Below, piece after piece: positions 35,553-46,002 of a stretch of DNA of 64,000 bases. A program made the translations under genes and the position numbers. The stretch's first letter is position 1. Every line of letters begins with the position of its first letter. The stretch is from NCBI GenBank assembly GCA_016744995.1, contig JADGDG010000002.1, positions 62,001-126,000 on the forward strand. Reading direction: 5' to 3'. The stretch is from Gammaproteobacteria bacterium (GTDB lineage Bacteria; Pseudomonadota; Gammaproteobacteria; GRL18). The notes beneath the pieces are model-generated. The model made no database searches, was not told the DNA's origin, and worked only from the letters and a program-made list of their open reading frames with translations.

Positions 35553-36431
35553 ATGACACCCGATGAATATTGTCAGGAAAAAACTCAACAGAGCAGTTCC
35601 AGCTTCTATTATAGTTTTTTATTTTTAGATAAATCCCAAAGACAAGCAATGATGGCTTTGTATGCCTTTTGCCGAGAAGTAGATGATGTCGTGGACGAAT
35701 GCTCAGATGTATCTATTGCTGCCAATAAACTTAATTGGTGGCGTGAAGAAATCCACAGTCTTTTCCACGGAAAACCCAATCACCCGGTAACACTTGCTTT
35801 AAAAACAGCCTTGGCTCATTTCCCCTTACAGGAAAAATATTTTCTGGAATTAATATCAGGAATGGAGATGGATCTTCATACTACTCAGTATCATAATTTT
35901 AATGAACTGTCTCTATACTGCTATCGGGCAGCTGGTGTCGTTGGACTACTGACCATAGAGATTTTAGGCTATAAAAATGAAAGCGCACACGAATATGCTC
36001 ATGATTTAGGCATTGCTTTACAACTGATTAATATTTTACGAGACGTTAAAGAAGATGCAGAACGTGGACGAATTTATATTCCTCAGGATGAATTACAACA
36101 ATTTGATGTCACTCAATCCATGTTGCTTAAGGGTGAAGGCTCTAAACAAATTCAGGCTTTATTTGAATTTCAGGCACAAAGAGCCGAACAATATTACAAC
36201 AAAGCATTCTCTTCTCTTGAAAGCTCTGATCGATTTTCCCAAAGAACCGGTATTATTATGGCCGAACTTTATCTAGCCTTATTAAAAAAAATAAAATCAC
36301 AAAATTTTCCTGTGCTGGTAAAAAGAGTCAGCGTTAGCAAATTAAAGAAACTCTGGATTGCCTGGTCAACCGCCAGACGTGAATATAAGCTTTCTCAAAA
36401 AATCATATCACATAATTCACAACAGAGCTGA
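35553..36431 (+). CDS. hpnD: Presqualene diphosphate synthase HpnD
   Basis: HpnD condenses two farnesyl diphosphates to presqualene diphosphate, the first committed step to squalene. The 292-residue protein has the Asp-rich motif REVDDVVDE (about 41-49) and the second motif LINILRDVKEDAERGRIYIPQDEL, the most conserved part of this family. It is followed after 3 bases by hpnE, which starts with GTG, so the two are probably coupled. Confidence 0.93.
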   Translation: MTPDEYCQEKTQQSSSSFYYSFLFLDKSQRQAMMALYAFCREVDDVVDECSDVSIAANKLNWWREEIHSLFHGKPNHPVTLALKTALAHFPLQEKYFLELISGMEMDLHTTQYHNFNELSLYCYRAAGVVGLLTIEILGYKNESAHEYAHDLGIALQLINILRDVKEDAERGRIYIPQDELQQFDVTQSMLLKGEGSKQIQALFEFQAQRAEQYYNKAFSSLESSDRFSQRTGIIMAELYLALLKKIKSQNFPVLVKRVSVSKLKKLWIAWSTARREYKLSQKIISHNSQQS

Positions 36432-36434
36432 CTT

Positions 36435-37832
36435 GTGATTTCTAAAAAATCCTCTCCAATACAAAAAAATAAAGAGATTATTATTATTGGTGCAGGTTGG
36501 AGTGGACTTGCCTGCGCTGTTACACTGGCTCAACATGGACACAAGATCTGTATACTTGAATCGGCAAACCAAGCAGGTGGTCGCGCGCGCGGGGTGAGCT
36601 TCAAGCACTTTTTAAACAAACAGGTACTTGATAATGGTCAGCATATTATGCTGGGTGCATATCATGAAACACTCAGTCTATTTAAACATCTAAATATCAA
36701 AAAAAATCATATCTTCGAACGTCAGCATTTAAACTTTAATCTTTATTCACCAACCCATTCACAAATTCAACTAAAATCACCAATACTCCCGGCTCCTTTA
36801 CATTTGCTTGCGGCGTTTATCAGCATGCAGGGACTGGCTTTTTCTGAACGTTTAAAGATAATAAAAATGACCCTCAGGTTGGCTGTCACACAATATAAAC
36901 TTAAGCAAGATATGAGCGTCAGTAATCTATTGCAGCAGTACAGTCAATCCTCCATAACAATCAGTGTATTATGGGAACCTCTTTGTCTGGCAACGATGAA
37001 TACCCCTATAGAAACTGCATCTGCCCAGGTTTTTCTTAATGTGCTAAAAGACAGTTTCAGCAGAAAACGAGCAGATTCAGATCTGCTTTTTTTTCGTCAG
37101 GATCTATCCTCTACCTTTAGCTCACCTGCCATTGATTATATACTTCACCACGGTGGAGAAATTCAATATAGGGAAAAGGCACTTAAATTGCGTAGAGACA
37201 CAGAACATTCTTTTTTTGTAGAGACATCTCAAACACAATACAATTGCAAAACCATTGTGATTGCCACACCACCACACATTACAGATAAATTGCTGGTACA
37301 TTTTGCATCAAATGATATCGCCTCTGAACAAAACATACTTAAACCACAGGGTGCCTCATTAAGTTATCAGTATGAAGCAATTTGCACAATTTATTTACAA
37401 TACCCAGTGGATACCAGACTGCCATACAGAATGGTGGGATTATTTGATTCCATTGCACAGTGGGCAATTGATCGCTCAGTGGCTAATCAGCCAGGATTGA
37501 TTGCAGTCATTATTAGCGGCCCGGGGAAGCATCAAAAGATGTCACATCAGCAACTTGCTGAAGCTGTCCATAAAGAATTAAGCTTCTGCCTGCCTGATTT
37601 ACCCGAGCTCATAAATTTTCATGTCATTCGTGTAAAAAGAGCTACATTTAGCTGCCGGGTCAATATAGAGCAGCAACGACCAGAAAATGATACTCATATT
37701 GATGGACTTTTTCTTGCAGGCGATTACACCAATACACATTATCCTGCCACTCTTGAAGGGGCAATAAGAAGTGGTAAAGCAGCAGCTGAAAAAATTATTG
37801 AAGCAAACAACAATAGAAGCTTTACCCTATAG
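36435..37832 (+). CDS. hpnE: Hydroxysqualene dehydroxylase HpnE
   Basis: HpnE is an FAD-dependent amine oxidase/desaturase-type enzyme that reduces hydroxysqualene to squalene. The 465-residue protein starts with GTG at 36435. It has an N-terminal FAD-binding motif IIIGAGWSGLACAV at about residues 16-29, LESANQAGGRARG, and the C-terminal FAD motif LFLAGDYTNTHYPATLEGAIRSGKAAAE. It follows hpnD directly. With HpnC and HpnD it completes squalene formation, but no squalene-hopene cyclase is seen in this window. Confidence 0.92.
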   Translation: MISKKSSPIQKNKEIIIIGAGWSGLACAVTLAQHGHKICILESANQAGGRARGVSFKHFLNKQVLDNGQHIMLGAYHETLSLFKHLNIKKNHIFERQHLNFNLYSPTHSQIQLKSPILPAPLHLLAAFISMQGLAFSERLKIIKMTLRLAVTQYKLKQDMSVSNLLQQYSQSSITISVLWEPLCLATMNTPIETASAQVFLNVLKDSFSRKRADSDLLFFRQDLSSTFSSPAIDYILHHGGEIQYREKALKLRRDTEHSFFVETSQTQYNCKTIVIATPPHITDKLLVHFASNDIASEQNILKPQGASLSYQYEAICTIYLQYPVDTRLPYRMVGLFDSIAQWAIDRSVANQPGLIAVIISGPGKHQKMSHQQLAEAVHKELSFCLPDLPELINFHVIRVKRATFSCRVNIEQQRPENDTHIDGLFLAGDYTNTHYPATLEGAIRSGKAAAEKIIEANNNRSFTL

Positions 37833-37933
37833 CTTTTTATCGCTAAAATATTTTCTATATGGTTTTTTTCATAGAGAACTTATTTCATAATATAAAAAAC
37901 CAACAATCATCGACACCTCTGAGGATCAAGTCA

Positions 37934-38677
37934 ATGTACAATTATTCCGCCCCCGCTCATTTACTAAACGATCGAATTATTCTTGTGACCGGTGCAGGAG
38001 ACGGAATTGGTAAAATCGCGGCAAAAACATATGCAGAATATGGAGCAACTGTTATTTTGTTGGGTGAATCTCTAGATAAACTTGAAATCGTTTATGATGA
38101 AATAGAACAGGCAAGTGGTCCCCAGCCAGCCATCTATCCAATGAATCTTGAAAGTGCCACGCCAAAAGATTACGAAGACATGCAAGTAACCCTTGATAAA
38201 GAATTCGGTCGCCTTGATGGTATATTACACAATGCTGCACTCCTGGGTTCGCTAATGCCCATTGCTCAATATGATATGGCACATTGGGGAAAAGTGATGC
38301 AAGTTAATTTAAATGCACCTTATATGATCACACGTACCAGTCTTCCCCTGCTAGAAAAATCAGATAATGCTTCCGTTGTTTTTACCAGTGATGATGTTGG
38401 CATACAAGGTAAAGCTTATTGGGGAGCTTATGGGATCAGTAAGGCCGCTGGTGATAACTTGATGCAGATCCTGGCTGATGAAATGGAAGTTAATACTAAC
38501 ATGCGCTTTAACAGCATAAATCCTGGAAAAGTGGCAACAAGCATGCGCTCAAAGGCTTTTCCTGGTGAGAATCCAGAAACAATTGCTAAGCCTGAAGATA
38601 TTATGAGCAGTTATCTCTATTTAATGGGTGATGACAGTAAATCAGTAAACGGCCAGATAATCAAAGCACAATCTTGA
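37934..38677 (+). CDS. yciK: YciK-type short-chain dehydrogenase
   Basis: YciK is an SDR-family oxidoreductase of unknown substrate, usually next to mupP in Pseudomonas. The start at 37934, preceded by GAGGAT, gives 247 residues beginning MYNYSAPAHLLNDR; a longer frame from 37859 adds 25 residues of poor fit. It has the NADP motif TGAGDGIGK and the catalytic AYGISK (Tyr and Lys). The catalytic Ser region reads VVFTSDDVG, where relatives have TSSSVG, so the Ser three residues before the Gly is Asp here. The squalene genes separate it from the mupP-like gene. Confidence 0.88.
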   Translation: MYNYSAPAHLLNDRIILVTGAGDGIGKIAAKTYAEYGATVILLGESLDKLEIVYDEIEQASGPQPAIYPMNLESATPKDYEDMQVTLDKEFGRLDGILHNAALLGSLMPIAQYDMAHWGKVMQVNLNAPYMITRTSLPLLEKSDNASVVFTSDDVGIQGKAYWGAYGISKAAGDNLMQILADEMEVNTNMRFNSINPGKVATSMRSKAFPGENPETIAKPEDIMSSYLYLMGDDSKSVNGQIIKAQS

Positions 38678-38781
38678 TGCCACAAACTTTTCCACTGTCT
38701 ATGAATCAAGGTATCATAGGAATAAAATTGGAAACGCCCCGCCACTCAGGAAAAGCAAGGGGCACAAAAAAATAAATCACA

Positions 38782-40293
38782 TTAATTGCTATTATGGATA
38801 TCAAGGATCTCATTTTCACGAGCTAGCTTACCCTGTTTAGCACAATCATTACGACGTTGATCAATTTCATTCAGATAATTTTGATCAATATCGCCCGTTA
38901 CATATTCACCACTGAATACCGAGCAATCAAACTGGGCAATATTTTTGTTACCTTTTTGACAGGCTTTGATTAAATCTTCCAGATCCTGATAAATCAGCCA
39001 ATCTGCACCAATTTCATTAGCAATTTCATCTGAAGTTCTATTATGAGCAACAAATTCTTCGGGTGAAGGCATATCAATACCGTAAACATTAGGAAATTTT
39101 ACTGCAGGTGAAGCTGAAGCAAAATAAACTTTTTTAGCACCTGCTTCACGAGCCATTTTAACAATCTGTCTCGATGTCGTGCCACGGACAATTGAGTCAT
39201 CAACCAAAAGCACATTTCGCCCTTTAAATTCAAGCTCCATAGCATTGAGTTTTTGCTTAACGGAACGCTTTCTAAGCTTTTGGCCCGGCATAATAAATGT
39301 TCGACCAATATAACGATTTTTTATGAAGCCTTCACGATATCGGACGCCTAATGCATTGGCCAATTCCAATGCTGATGAGCGGCTGGTATCAGGAATTGGC
39401 ATCACCACATCAATATCGTGTTGTGGATAGATCTTTAAAATTTTATTAGCTAATTTCTCACCCATTCTAAGACGAGCCTTGTACACAGAGATCCTATCCA
39501 TAATTGAATCAGGACGAGCAAAATAGACATGCTCAAAAATACATGGAGTAAACTGGGGATTATCGGCACATTGCCTGGTATGCACTGCACCTTCGGCAGT
39601 AATAATAACGGCTTCGCCCGGTTTAATATCATTGATTAAATCAAAGCCCAAAACATCAAGAGCAACACTTTCAGATGCAATGCAGTATTCAATGCCTTCC
39701 GCAGTTTCTCGCTGGCCATAAACAATGGGGCGAATACCATTTGTATCTCTAAAACCGACGATACCATAACCTGTAATCATGGCAACACTGGCATAAGCAC
39801 CACGGCATCGTTTATGGACAGCACTAATGGCTTTAAACACATCAACTTCATTGATCCGCAGTTTATGAGATGTCTGAAGCTCATGAGCAAAAACATTTAA
39901 TAGTACCTCAGAATCTGAATCTGTGTTCAGATGCCTGAGATCTTGCTTAAAAATTTCTTCTTTTAAATGATAAGAATTAGTCAGATTACCATTATGAGCA
40001 AGCGCAATACCATAAGGAGAGTTCACATAAAGCGGCTGAGCTTCTGCTGAAGAGGAACTGCCTGCGGTTGGATAACGAACATGCCCTATTCCCATATTAC
40101 CCTGTAAACGCAACATATCATTGGCTGAGAAGACATCTTTAACCAGGCCATTGCCTTTGCGCAAATGCAGGCGTTTGTCATCATAGGTAACTATTCCTGC
40201 AGCATCTTGCCCCCTATGTTGAAGAACGGTTAAACCATCATAAAGATCCTGGTTTACATTATTTTTTGCAACAATACCGATAATGCCACACAT
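38782..40293 (-). CDS. purF: Amidophosphoribosyltransferase
   Basis: PurF makes phosphoribosylamine from PRPP and glutamine, the first step of purine synthesis. The 503-residue protein starts MCGIIGI with the nucleophile Cys2. It has the glutaminase [10 protein letters not shown] motif and the PRPP-binding motif [19 protein letters not shown]. The C-terminal region with [15 protein letters not shown] follows the E. coli type, with no Fe-S ligand set. It follows cvpA by 16 bases, the usual cvpA-purF operon. Confidence 0.97.
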   Translation of the reverse strand: MCGIIGIVAKNNVNQDLYDGLTVLQHRGQDAAGIVTYDDKRLHLRKGNGLVKDVFSANDMLRLQGNMGIGHVRYPTAGSSSSAEAQPLYVNSPYGIALAHNGNLTNSYHLKEEIFKQDLRHLNTDSDSEVLLNVFAHELQTSHKLRINEVDVFKAISAVHKRCRGAYASVAMITGYGIVGFRDTNGIRPIVYGQRETAEGIEYCIASESVALDVLGFDLINDIKPGEAVIITAEGAVHTRQCADNPQFTPCIFEHVYFARPDSIMDRISVYKARLRMGEKLANKILKIYPQHDIDVVMPIPDTSRSSALELANALGVRYREGFIKNRYIGRTFIMPGQKLRKRSVKQKLNAMELEFKGRNVLLVDDSIVRGTTSRQIVKMAREAGAKKVYFASASPAVKFPNVYGIDMPSPEEFVAHNRTSDEIANEIGADWLIYQDLEDLIKACQKGNKNIAQFDCSVFSGEYVTGDIDQNYLNEIDQRRNDCAKQGKLARENEILDIHNSN

Positions 40294-40309
40294 AAAATTT
40301 ACACCTAAA

Positions 40310-40807
40310 CTAATAATGAATTTTTGCAGCGATATGAGAAGGTAAAAATTCCTTCATCATAATTGCAAGTTGTTGAAAATGAGGGATTAAAACTGAATCT
40401 TTCCACCATGGATCCTGTGGAACCAGGGTAAATCCAGCCAGAAGTATGAGTATACCAACAATAATAATACCTCTGGCAATGCCGAATAACATGCCAATTG
40501 CCCGATCAGTACCAGAAAGACCGGTTCTATCAACTAAAGTTGCAATAAGGTTACTGACCAATGCCGCAATAATCAAGGTCAAAATAAACAATAAAGCAAA
40601 AGAAACTAAAGATAATAGAGATGGTGGTAGACTTAAGTAAGGATCAAGAAATATGGCCATAGGGTTCATATAAAGAAAGCTCACCCACATAGCCAGAATC
40701 CAGCCCGCAAGAGCAAGGGATTCACGCACAAAGCCGCGTAGCAGACTGATCACCATAGAAACAGAAATTATGGCAATAATAATATAATCAGGCCAGATGA
40801 GTGACAC
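40310..40807 (-). CDS. cvpA: CvpA family membrane protein
   Basis: CvpA is a polytopic inner-membrane protein linked to colicin V production and envelope homeostasis; its biochemical role is not settled. The 165-residue protein has four hydrophobic segments (about residues 8-25, 30-50, 65-90 and 100-125), [14 protein letters not shown] and [17 protein letters not shown]. It lies between the SPOR protein gene and purF, as in E. coli. Confidence 0.92.
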   Translation of the reverse strand: MSLIWPDYIIIAIISVSMVISLLRGFVRESLALAGWILAMWVSFLYMNPMAIFLDPYLSLPPSLLSLVSFALLFILTLIIAALVSNLIATLVDRTGLSGTDRAIGMLFGIARGIIIVGILILLAGFTLVPQDPWWKDSVLIPHFQQLAIMMKEFLPSHIAAKIHY

Positions 40808-40888
40808 TTATGAGTCTCAATTCTCTAAAGTTATAAAAAGTCATTACAAAAATAAAAAATAGCTTAACCAAAGGCTAACATTCAAGGG

Positions 40889-41461
40889 TTAATATTTAAT
40901 AATAACAGTGTTTTTAAGTTTAAATTGTTTTTCAATCTGTTTTTTAATCGTGGACATTTGTTCAAACTTCAAATATGGGCCAACCCTGAGACGATATATT
41001 TTGCCATTTGGGGTTTTGATAGATTCTATATAGGCCTGATACTTTTTTTTACGTAGCTTATTTTGCAAAGCATCGGCATTATTCTTTTTTGAAAAACTTG
41101 CAATCTGCAGCGTATAAGCCTTATCAACTTTTGATGAAACGGGCCTGGTGATTTTTTGATATTTAATTTCAGACGCAGGTTTCTGTTTATTGAGCGTTTT
41201 TAACTCAGGTGTTTTTATATTTTCCCTTTCAGGATATGAAGAGACTACCCGGGGCACAGGCATAACTATAGGTTTTGGTACTTTGGCTAAGACAGTATTA
41301 AGATTTTTAGGCATTTCAGGAATATTGTCACCAGAAATTGACTGCTCATTTGTTACCCCGCCATTAAGCAACAAAGGTATAATAATAATACCCAGGGAGA
41401 CCAGTACCAAAGCCCCGATAATGCGTTGTTTAATGTTCACGTTAAGCTCGTTTTCACTCAT
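40889..41461 (-). CDS. DedD-like SPOR domain protein
   Basis: This is an inner-membrane protein with a periplasmic SPOR domain that binds denuded peptidoglycan at the division site. The 190-residue protein has one transmembrane helix (about residues 13-31), a proline- and lysine-rich linker (about 40-105) and a SPOR domain at about 110-190 (YTLQIASFSKKNNADALQNKL, KIYRLRVGPY). It sits between folC and cvpA, where E. coli has dedD. The name DedD is by position and architecture. Confidence 0.88.
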   Translation of the reverse strand: MSENELNVNIKQRIIGALVLVSLGIIIIPLLLNGGVTNEQSISGDNIPEMPKNLNTVLAKVPKPIVMPVPRVVSSYPERENIKTPELKTLNKQKPASEIKYQKITRPVSSKVDKAYTLQIASFSKKNNADALQNKLRKKKYQAYIESIKTPNGKIYRLRVGPYLKFEQMSTIKKQIEKQFKLKNTVIIKY

Positions 41462-41483
41462 GAGATACGGTTTTATCTGCTGG

Positions 41484-42869
41484 TTATTGATGTAAGGGAG
41501 TTAGAATATTCATGGCGTCAGTCACTGTATAAAAAGAACCAAAAACCAGTAGCGTATCCATTGAATTAAACATCCGTTGATTCAAATTATAATCATGATA
41601 GGCCTGCTCAAAAGTGTGAAAACAATTCACTTTTGTTTTTACACTTTGCGCAAGCTCATCATTATTTTTCAAAAGCATTGCAATCTCTTCAGCCGGCATA
41701 GCTCTCGATGTATTAAGATCTATCACTCGCCAACTATCAACCATCGGAGCAAGAACTGAAAGCACTTTTAATACTTCTTTATCTTTTAGCATACCGACAA
41801 TAACATGTAACTTCGCTGCTTTTTTTGATAATTGCCTGAGTGAATCCCTAAGTACCTCAGTTGCCTGTACATTATGGGCGACATCAAGAATAATCAATGG
41901 TTCTGTTGAGACAATCTGAAAACGCCCAGGCAGTTGAACATTTTGTAAACCTCGTTTAATTTCAGCTTGAGTTACTGGGCAAGATTGTTTTAATAATTCC
42001 AGCACCATTAAAGCATTGGAAGCATTTTTTAACTGCGCTGAGCCGTGTAAATTCGGCAAAGGCAGATTATAACGGCAAACATTGTCACTCTGTGCGTCCA
42101 GATTTTTATCCAGAAACAACCAGTCCCATTGTTGTGATTGTTGTGATTGTTGGGGCTGTTGTGACAGTTGTGTCCTTAACTTATAGTGATAATTAACAGA
42201 GTACTGAAAAAAAGACAGCGACTGATGTTCAGTAATACGTTTAATACTCTCTGGTAAATCTTCATCACCAAAAATTGCCGGTTTATTTTTTCGGTAAATA
42301 CCAGCCTTTTCAATACCAATACTTTCACGATCAGAGCCAAGCCAGTCCTGATGATCAATACCAATGGTGGTCACCAGAGCCACATCCGGCTCAATGATAT
42401 TGACCGCATCAAGACGGCCTCCAAGACCTACTTCAAGTATAACAATTTCACAGGATTGCTGATAGAAGATATCCACTGCTGCTAGTGTAGCAAATTCAAA
42501 ATAAGTCAGTGTTAATTCACTTCGAGCCTCATTAATTCTTTCAAATGAATGACATAAAAGCTCATCTTTGACTGGAATTTGGTTAATTTTTACTCGTTCA
42601 TTGTAGTGCAGTAAATGAGGAGATGTATAACTGCCTACCCGATAACCAGCTTCAGTCAATATTGATTCCAGCATAGCCACGGTTGAGCCCTTACCATTTG
42701 TTCCCGCAATGGTAATGACCGTAAAGGGATAATTATCTTTAGCCTTTAAATCAAAACAGGCAGGTAGTAGTCTGTGCAATACCTGCTCTACCCTGTCTAA
42801 ACCCAGATCAATCTCAGATGGATGCAGGCTTTCTTGCCAGTCAAGCCATTGCTTCAGACTTTTAGGCAT
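41484..42869 (-). CDS. folC: Bifunctional folylpolyglutamate / dihydrofolate synthase
   Basis: FolC adds glutamates to folates and joins dihydropteroate to glutamate. The 461-residue protein has the Mur-ligase-type ATP motif ITIAGTNGKGSTVAML near residue 53 and the ILEVGLGGRLDAVNI and TTIGIDHQDWLG motifs. The central LDVAHNVQATEVL and the C-terminal FGSFYTVTDAM are also present. A glutamine-rich insertion (QLSQQPQQSQQSQQ) in the middle is encoded by a short GT-rich repeat and is unusual. It lies between accD and the SPOR protein gene. Confidence 0.95.
   Translation of the reverse strand: MPKSLKQWLDWQESLHPSEIDLGLDRVEQVLHRLLPACFDLKAKDNYPFTVITIAGTNGKGSTVAMLESILTEAGYRVGSYTSPHLLHYNERVKINQIPVKDELLCHSFERINEARSELTLTYFEFATLAAVDIFYQQSCEIVILEVGLGGRLDAVNIIEPDVALVTTIGIDHQDWLGSDRESIGIEKAGIYRKNKPAIFGDEDLPESIKRITEHQSLSFFQYSVNYHYKLRTQLSQQPQQSQQSQQWDWLFLDKNLDAQSDNVCRYNLPLPNLHGSAQLKNASNALMVLELLKQSCPVTQAEIKRGLQNVQLPGRFQIVSTEPLIILDVAHNVQATEVLRDSLRQLSKKAAKLHVIVGMLKDKEVLKVLSVLAPMVDSWRVIDLNTSRAMPAEEIAMLLKNNDELAQSVKTKVNCFHTFEQAYHDYNLNQRMFNSMDTLLVFGSFYTVTDAMNILTPLHQ
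42129..42173 (-). repeat. Short GT-rich repeat in folC
   Basis: On the plus strand this stretch repeats TTGTGATTG-like units, encoding a Gln/Ser-rich insertion (PQQSQQSQQ) in FolC on the minus strand. Imperfect, in-frame units suggest slippage-prone sequence. Confidence 0.7.
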
Positions 42870-42945
42870 ACAACCCCGGACATAGAAAGAACATTGAGTC
42901 TATAAGCAGAGTCAGTGGCTTAGCACGAGTTAACATGAGTCTAAA

Positions 42946-43800
42946 TTATGCCCGTTTATTCATCATCATAGAAAGCAGATTAACCAGCTTGCCACCCATT
43001 TCATGACGTGGAACAATCATATCTATGGCACCGTGTTCAAGCAGGAACTCACTGCGTTGAAAACCTTCAGGTAATTTTTCACGTACTGTTTGTTCAATAA
43101 CACGAGGTCCGGCAAAGCCAATCAAAGCATTAGGCTCTGCTATATTAATATCACCCAGAGTGGCAAAACTTGCTGACACACCGCCCATTGTCGGATCAGT
43201 CATTACGGAAATAAAAGGCAAACCCCGGCGACGCATTTTACCCAGAGCAGCACTGGTTTTTGCCATTTGCATCAGGGAAAATAAAGCTTCCTGCATCCGG
43301 GCACCACCACTGGCAGCAAAACAGACAAAGGGTAGATCCTTATCCAGACAATGATTAACCGCTCTGACAAATTTTTCACCAACAACCGCACCCATTGAAC
43401 CACCCATAAAGCGAAATTCAAAAGCCGAAATTACTAATGGAAAATCATTTATCTTTCCTTCCATAGTAATAAGGGCATCCTTTTCACCGGTTGATTTTTG
43501 TGCCGCGCTAATCCGATCTTTATATTTTTTAGAGTCCTTAAATTTGAGTTCATCAACGGGCTCCAGATTTTCTGAAAGTTCGACCATTGAGTCATTATCA
43601 AATAGATTTTCAAGACGCTTTCTAGCCCGGATACGCATGTGATAATCACATTTTGGACAAACCTCCTGATTTCGTTCAAGTTCAACTCGATACAATACAG
43701 CACTACAGGCTGGACATTTATCCCAAAGCCCTTCGGGTACTGCTTTTTTTGATGCTCCATCAGTATTGATTGATGGTAATAAGCTTGTAAACCAATTCAT
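42946..43800 (-). CDS. accD: Acetyl-CoA carboxylase carboxyltransferase subunit beta
   Basis: AccD forms the carboxyltransferase with AccA, making malonyl-CoA for fatty acids. The 284-residue protein has the N-terminal zinc finger C29-x2-C32 and C48-x2-C51 (CPAC and CPKC) and the carboxyltransferase core [23 protein letters not shown] and [21 protein letters not shown] segments. It lies between trpA and folC, the Pseudomonas order. Confidence 0.97.
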   Translation of the reverse strand: MNWFTSLLPSINTDGASKKAVPEGLWDKCPACSAVLYRVELERNQEVCPKCDYHMRIRARKRLENLFDNDSMVELSENLEPVDELKFKDSKKYKDRISAAQKSTGEKDALITMEGKINDFPLVISAFEFRFMGGSMGAVVGEKFVRAVNHCLDKDLPFVCFAASGGARMQEALFSLMQMAKTSAALGKMRRRGLPFISVMTDPTMGGVSASFATLGDINIAEPNALIGFAGPRVIEQTVREKLPEGFQRSEFLLEHGAIDMIVPRHEMGGKLVNLLSMMMNKRA

Positions 43801-43843
43801 AATAGCTTCTCTATTTTGTTATGTGCTCATCACTCGATGAGGT

Positions 43844-44665
43844 TTATGCATCCAATGCGGTACGCATTGATAATAATACCTGACTGATTTCTTCAATAAT
43901 TTTTATATTGCCTTCAGCGTTACTGAGGGCATGTGCATTTTGCTCGACCAGATTCACCAGAGCACTGCCAACCACAACAGCATCGGCTACCTGTCCAACT
44001 GCCGCAGCAGTTTCAGCACTTTTAATGCCAAAGCCCACACCTATGGGCAAATCAGTCACTTCATTGATAATTTTTAAGCGCCTGGCTACTTCTGTCGTAT
44101 CCAAAGCTGCAGTTCCTGTGACACCTTTAACAGCAACATAATAAATAAATCCACTGGCATATTGACAGATAAGTGCCATTCGCTCTCGAGTTGTTGTCGG
44201 TGATAAAAGGAAGATTGGATCCAGTCCATTTTGTCTTAAAGCAGGAATATAATCCTGAGCTTCTTCAGGTGGAATATCAACTGTAAGAACCCCGTCTACG
44301 CCGGCGCCAGAAGCTGCTTTTGCAAAAACATCGTAGCCCATAACTTCAATAGGATTAAGATAACCCATCAAAACAACAGGGGTTGTATCATTAGTTTCGC
44401 GAAATTGTTTAATAATAGCCAGAACATCAGTCAGGGAGGTCCCATAAATTAAAGCTCTTTCACTGGCTTTTTGAATCACGGGGCCATCTGCCATTGGATC
44501 AGAAAATGGCACCCCTAATTCAATTATATCAGCACCGGACTGCACCATGGCATGCATCAAATCCAGTGTAATTTCAGGGTTTGGATCACCCGCAGCAACA
44601 TAAGGGATTAATGCTTTTTTATTGTTATTTTTAAGCTGTGCAAAACAACTTTTTATACGACTCAT
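43844..44665 (-). CDS. trpA: Tryptophan synthase alpha chain
   Basis: TrpA cleaves indole-3-glycerol phosphate to indole and glyceraldehyde 3-phosphate. The 273-residue protein has [13 protein letters not shown] at about residue 20, the catalytic Glu in [21 protein letters not shown], and the later DVPPEE-like loop (VDIPPEEA) with the catalytic Asp. [10 protein letters not shown] and VVGSALV bind the phosphate. It follows trpB by 51 bases. Confidence 0.97.
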   Translation of the reverse strand: MSRIKSCFAQLKNNNKKALIPYVAAGDPNPEITLDLMHAMVQSGADIIELGVPFSDPMADGPVIQKASERALIYGTSLTDVLAIIKQFRETNDTTPVVLMGYLNPIEVMGYDVFAKAASGAGVDGVLTVDIPPEEAQDYIPALRQNGLDPIFLLSPTTTRERMALICQYASGFIYYVAVKGVTGTAALDTTEVARRLKIINEVTDLPIGVGFGIKSAETAAAVGQVADAVVVGSALVNLVEQNAHALSNAEGNIKIIEEISQVLLSMRTALDA

Positions 44666-44716
44666 TGGATTAAATTCTCTCAGCTTATTATATCTGTTTG
44701 TATTAAATTATAAAGA

Positions 44717-45946
44717 TTAAAATTCAATACCATCAATGGTTGCAACTGTATGGATATCTTTATCACCACGTCCCGACAGATTCATAATTATAATTTGCTC
44801 TTTATCCATAGTCGGTGCCAGCTTAGTCACATACGCAATTGCATGACTGGACTCTAATGCAGGCATTATCCCTTCTGTGAGAGTCAGATCATGAAAACCT
44901 TTTAATGCCTCTTCATCTGTTACTGCGACATAGTTGGCACGACCGATGTCTTTTAGCCATGAATGTTCTGGTCCTACTCCAGGATAATCAAGCCCTGCTG
45001 AAACAGAATGTGTAGGAATAATTTGTCCATGGCGATCTTCCATTAGATAAGTTCGATTACCATGCAAGACCCCAGGTTTTCCAGCACATAGAGGTGCAGC
45101 ATGATTCCCGGTTTCCAGCCCATGTCCTGCGGCTTCAACACCGTACATAGATACATCTATATCATCCACAAATGGATAAAAAAGACCAATTGCATTTGAT
45201 CCGCCACCAATACAGGCAACCAGGGCATCTGGTAAGCGACCTTCATGAGTCATAATCTGTTGTTTTGCCTCCCGCCCGATAATAGCCTGAAAATCTCTGA
45301 CCATTGCAGGGTATGGATGTGGGCCAGCAGCTGTGCCAATAATATAAAAAGTATTATCGATATTGGTAACCCAGTCACGCATGGCTTCATTAAGAGCATC
45401 TTTGAGTGTTCTTGAGCCTGACTCCACCGAGACAACCCGGGCTCCCAATAATTTCATGCGATAAACATTTAGCGCCTGACGCTGAATGTCTTCAGCGCCC
45501 ATATAAACAACACATTCAAGCCCTAATCTCGCTGCTACCGTTGCCGTCGCCACACCATGTTGACCCGCACCAGTTTCGGCAATAATACGTGTTTTACCCA
45601 TGCGCTTTGCCAATAACATCTGACCAACCGTATTATTTACTTTATGAGCACCGGTATGATTCAAATCTTCTCGTTTCAGGTAGATCTTTGCTCCACCCAA
45701 CTCACGACTCCAACGCTGCGCAAAATATAGAGGTGATGGACGGCCGACATAATTAGTCAAATCAGAGTCTAATTCGGTAACAAAATCCGGATCCTGGAAA
45801 TAATGAATATAAGCCTCTTTTAGTTCTTTAAGTGGCTCCATCAAAGTTTCAGGAACAAAAATACCGCCATACTGACCAAAATGGCCGGTTTCATCAGGCA
45901 TATCAGACAGCTTCTTACCAACTTGATCCTGCTTTTGCGTTGTCAT
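44717..45946 (-). CDS. trpB: Tryptophan synthase beta chain
   Basis: TrpB condenses indole with serine, using PLP. The 409-residue protein has [16 protein letters not shown] near the N-terminus, the PLP lysine motif [29 protein letters not shown] with the catalytic Glu, the GGGSNAIG phosphate loop and the C-terminal LSGRGDKDI. Normal length and all key residues seen. It lies between trpF and trpA, and the three are read together. Confidence 0.97.
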   Translation of the reverse strand: MTTQKQDQVGKKLSDMPDETGHFGQYGGIFVPETLMEPLKELKEAYIHYFQDPDFVTELDSDLTNYVGRPSPLYFAQRWSRELGGAKIYLKREDLNHTGAHKVNNTVGQMLLAKRMGKTRIIAETGAGQHGVATATVAARLGLECVVYMGAEDIQRQALNVYRMKLLGARVVSVESGSRTLKDALNEAMRDWVTNIDNTFYIIGTAAGPHPYPAMVRDFQAIIGREAKQQIMTHEGRLPDALVACIGGGSNAIGLFYPFVDDIDVSMYGVEAAGHGLETGNHAAPLCAGKPGVLHGNRTYLMEDRHGQIIPTHSVSAGLDYPGVGPEHSWLKDIGRANYVAVTDEEALKGFHDLTLTEGIMPALESSHAIAYVTKLAPTMDKEQIIIMNLSGRGDKDIHTVATIDGIEF

Positions 45947-46002
45947 TACTCTATTATTACCATTTATCTTTAATATCTAAAATTGTTTCAATGTTCAATT
46001 AA

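Noticed and set aside
37859..37933. N-terminal extension of yciK
   Set aside because: The start at 37934 has a GAGGAT site and matches the N-terminus of relatives; the extension does not.
38736..38763. GCCCC/GGGGC hairpin between yciK and purF
   Set aside because: The loop is long (18 bases) and no T-run follows on either strand, so I do not call it a terminator.
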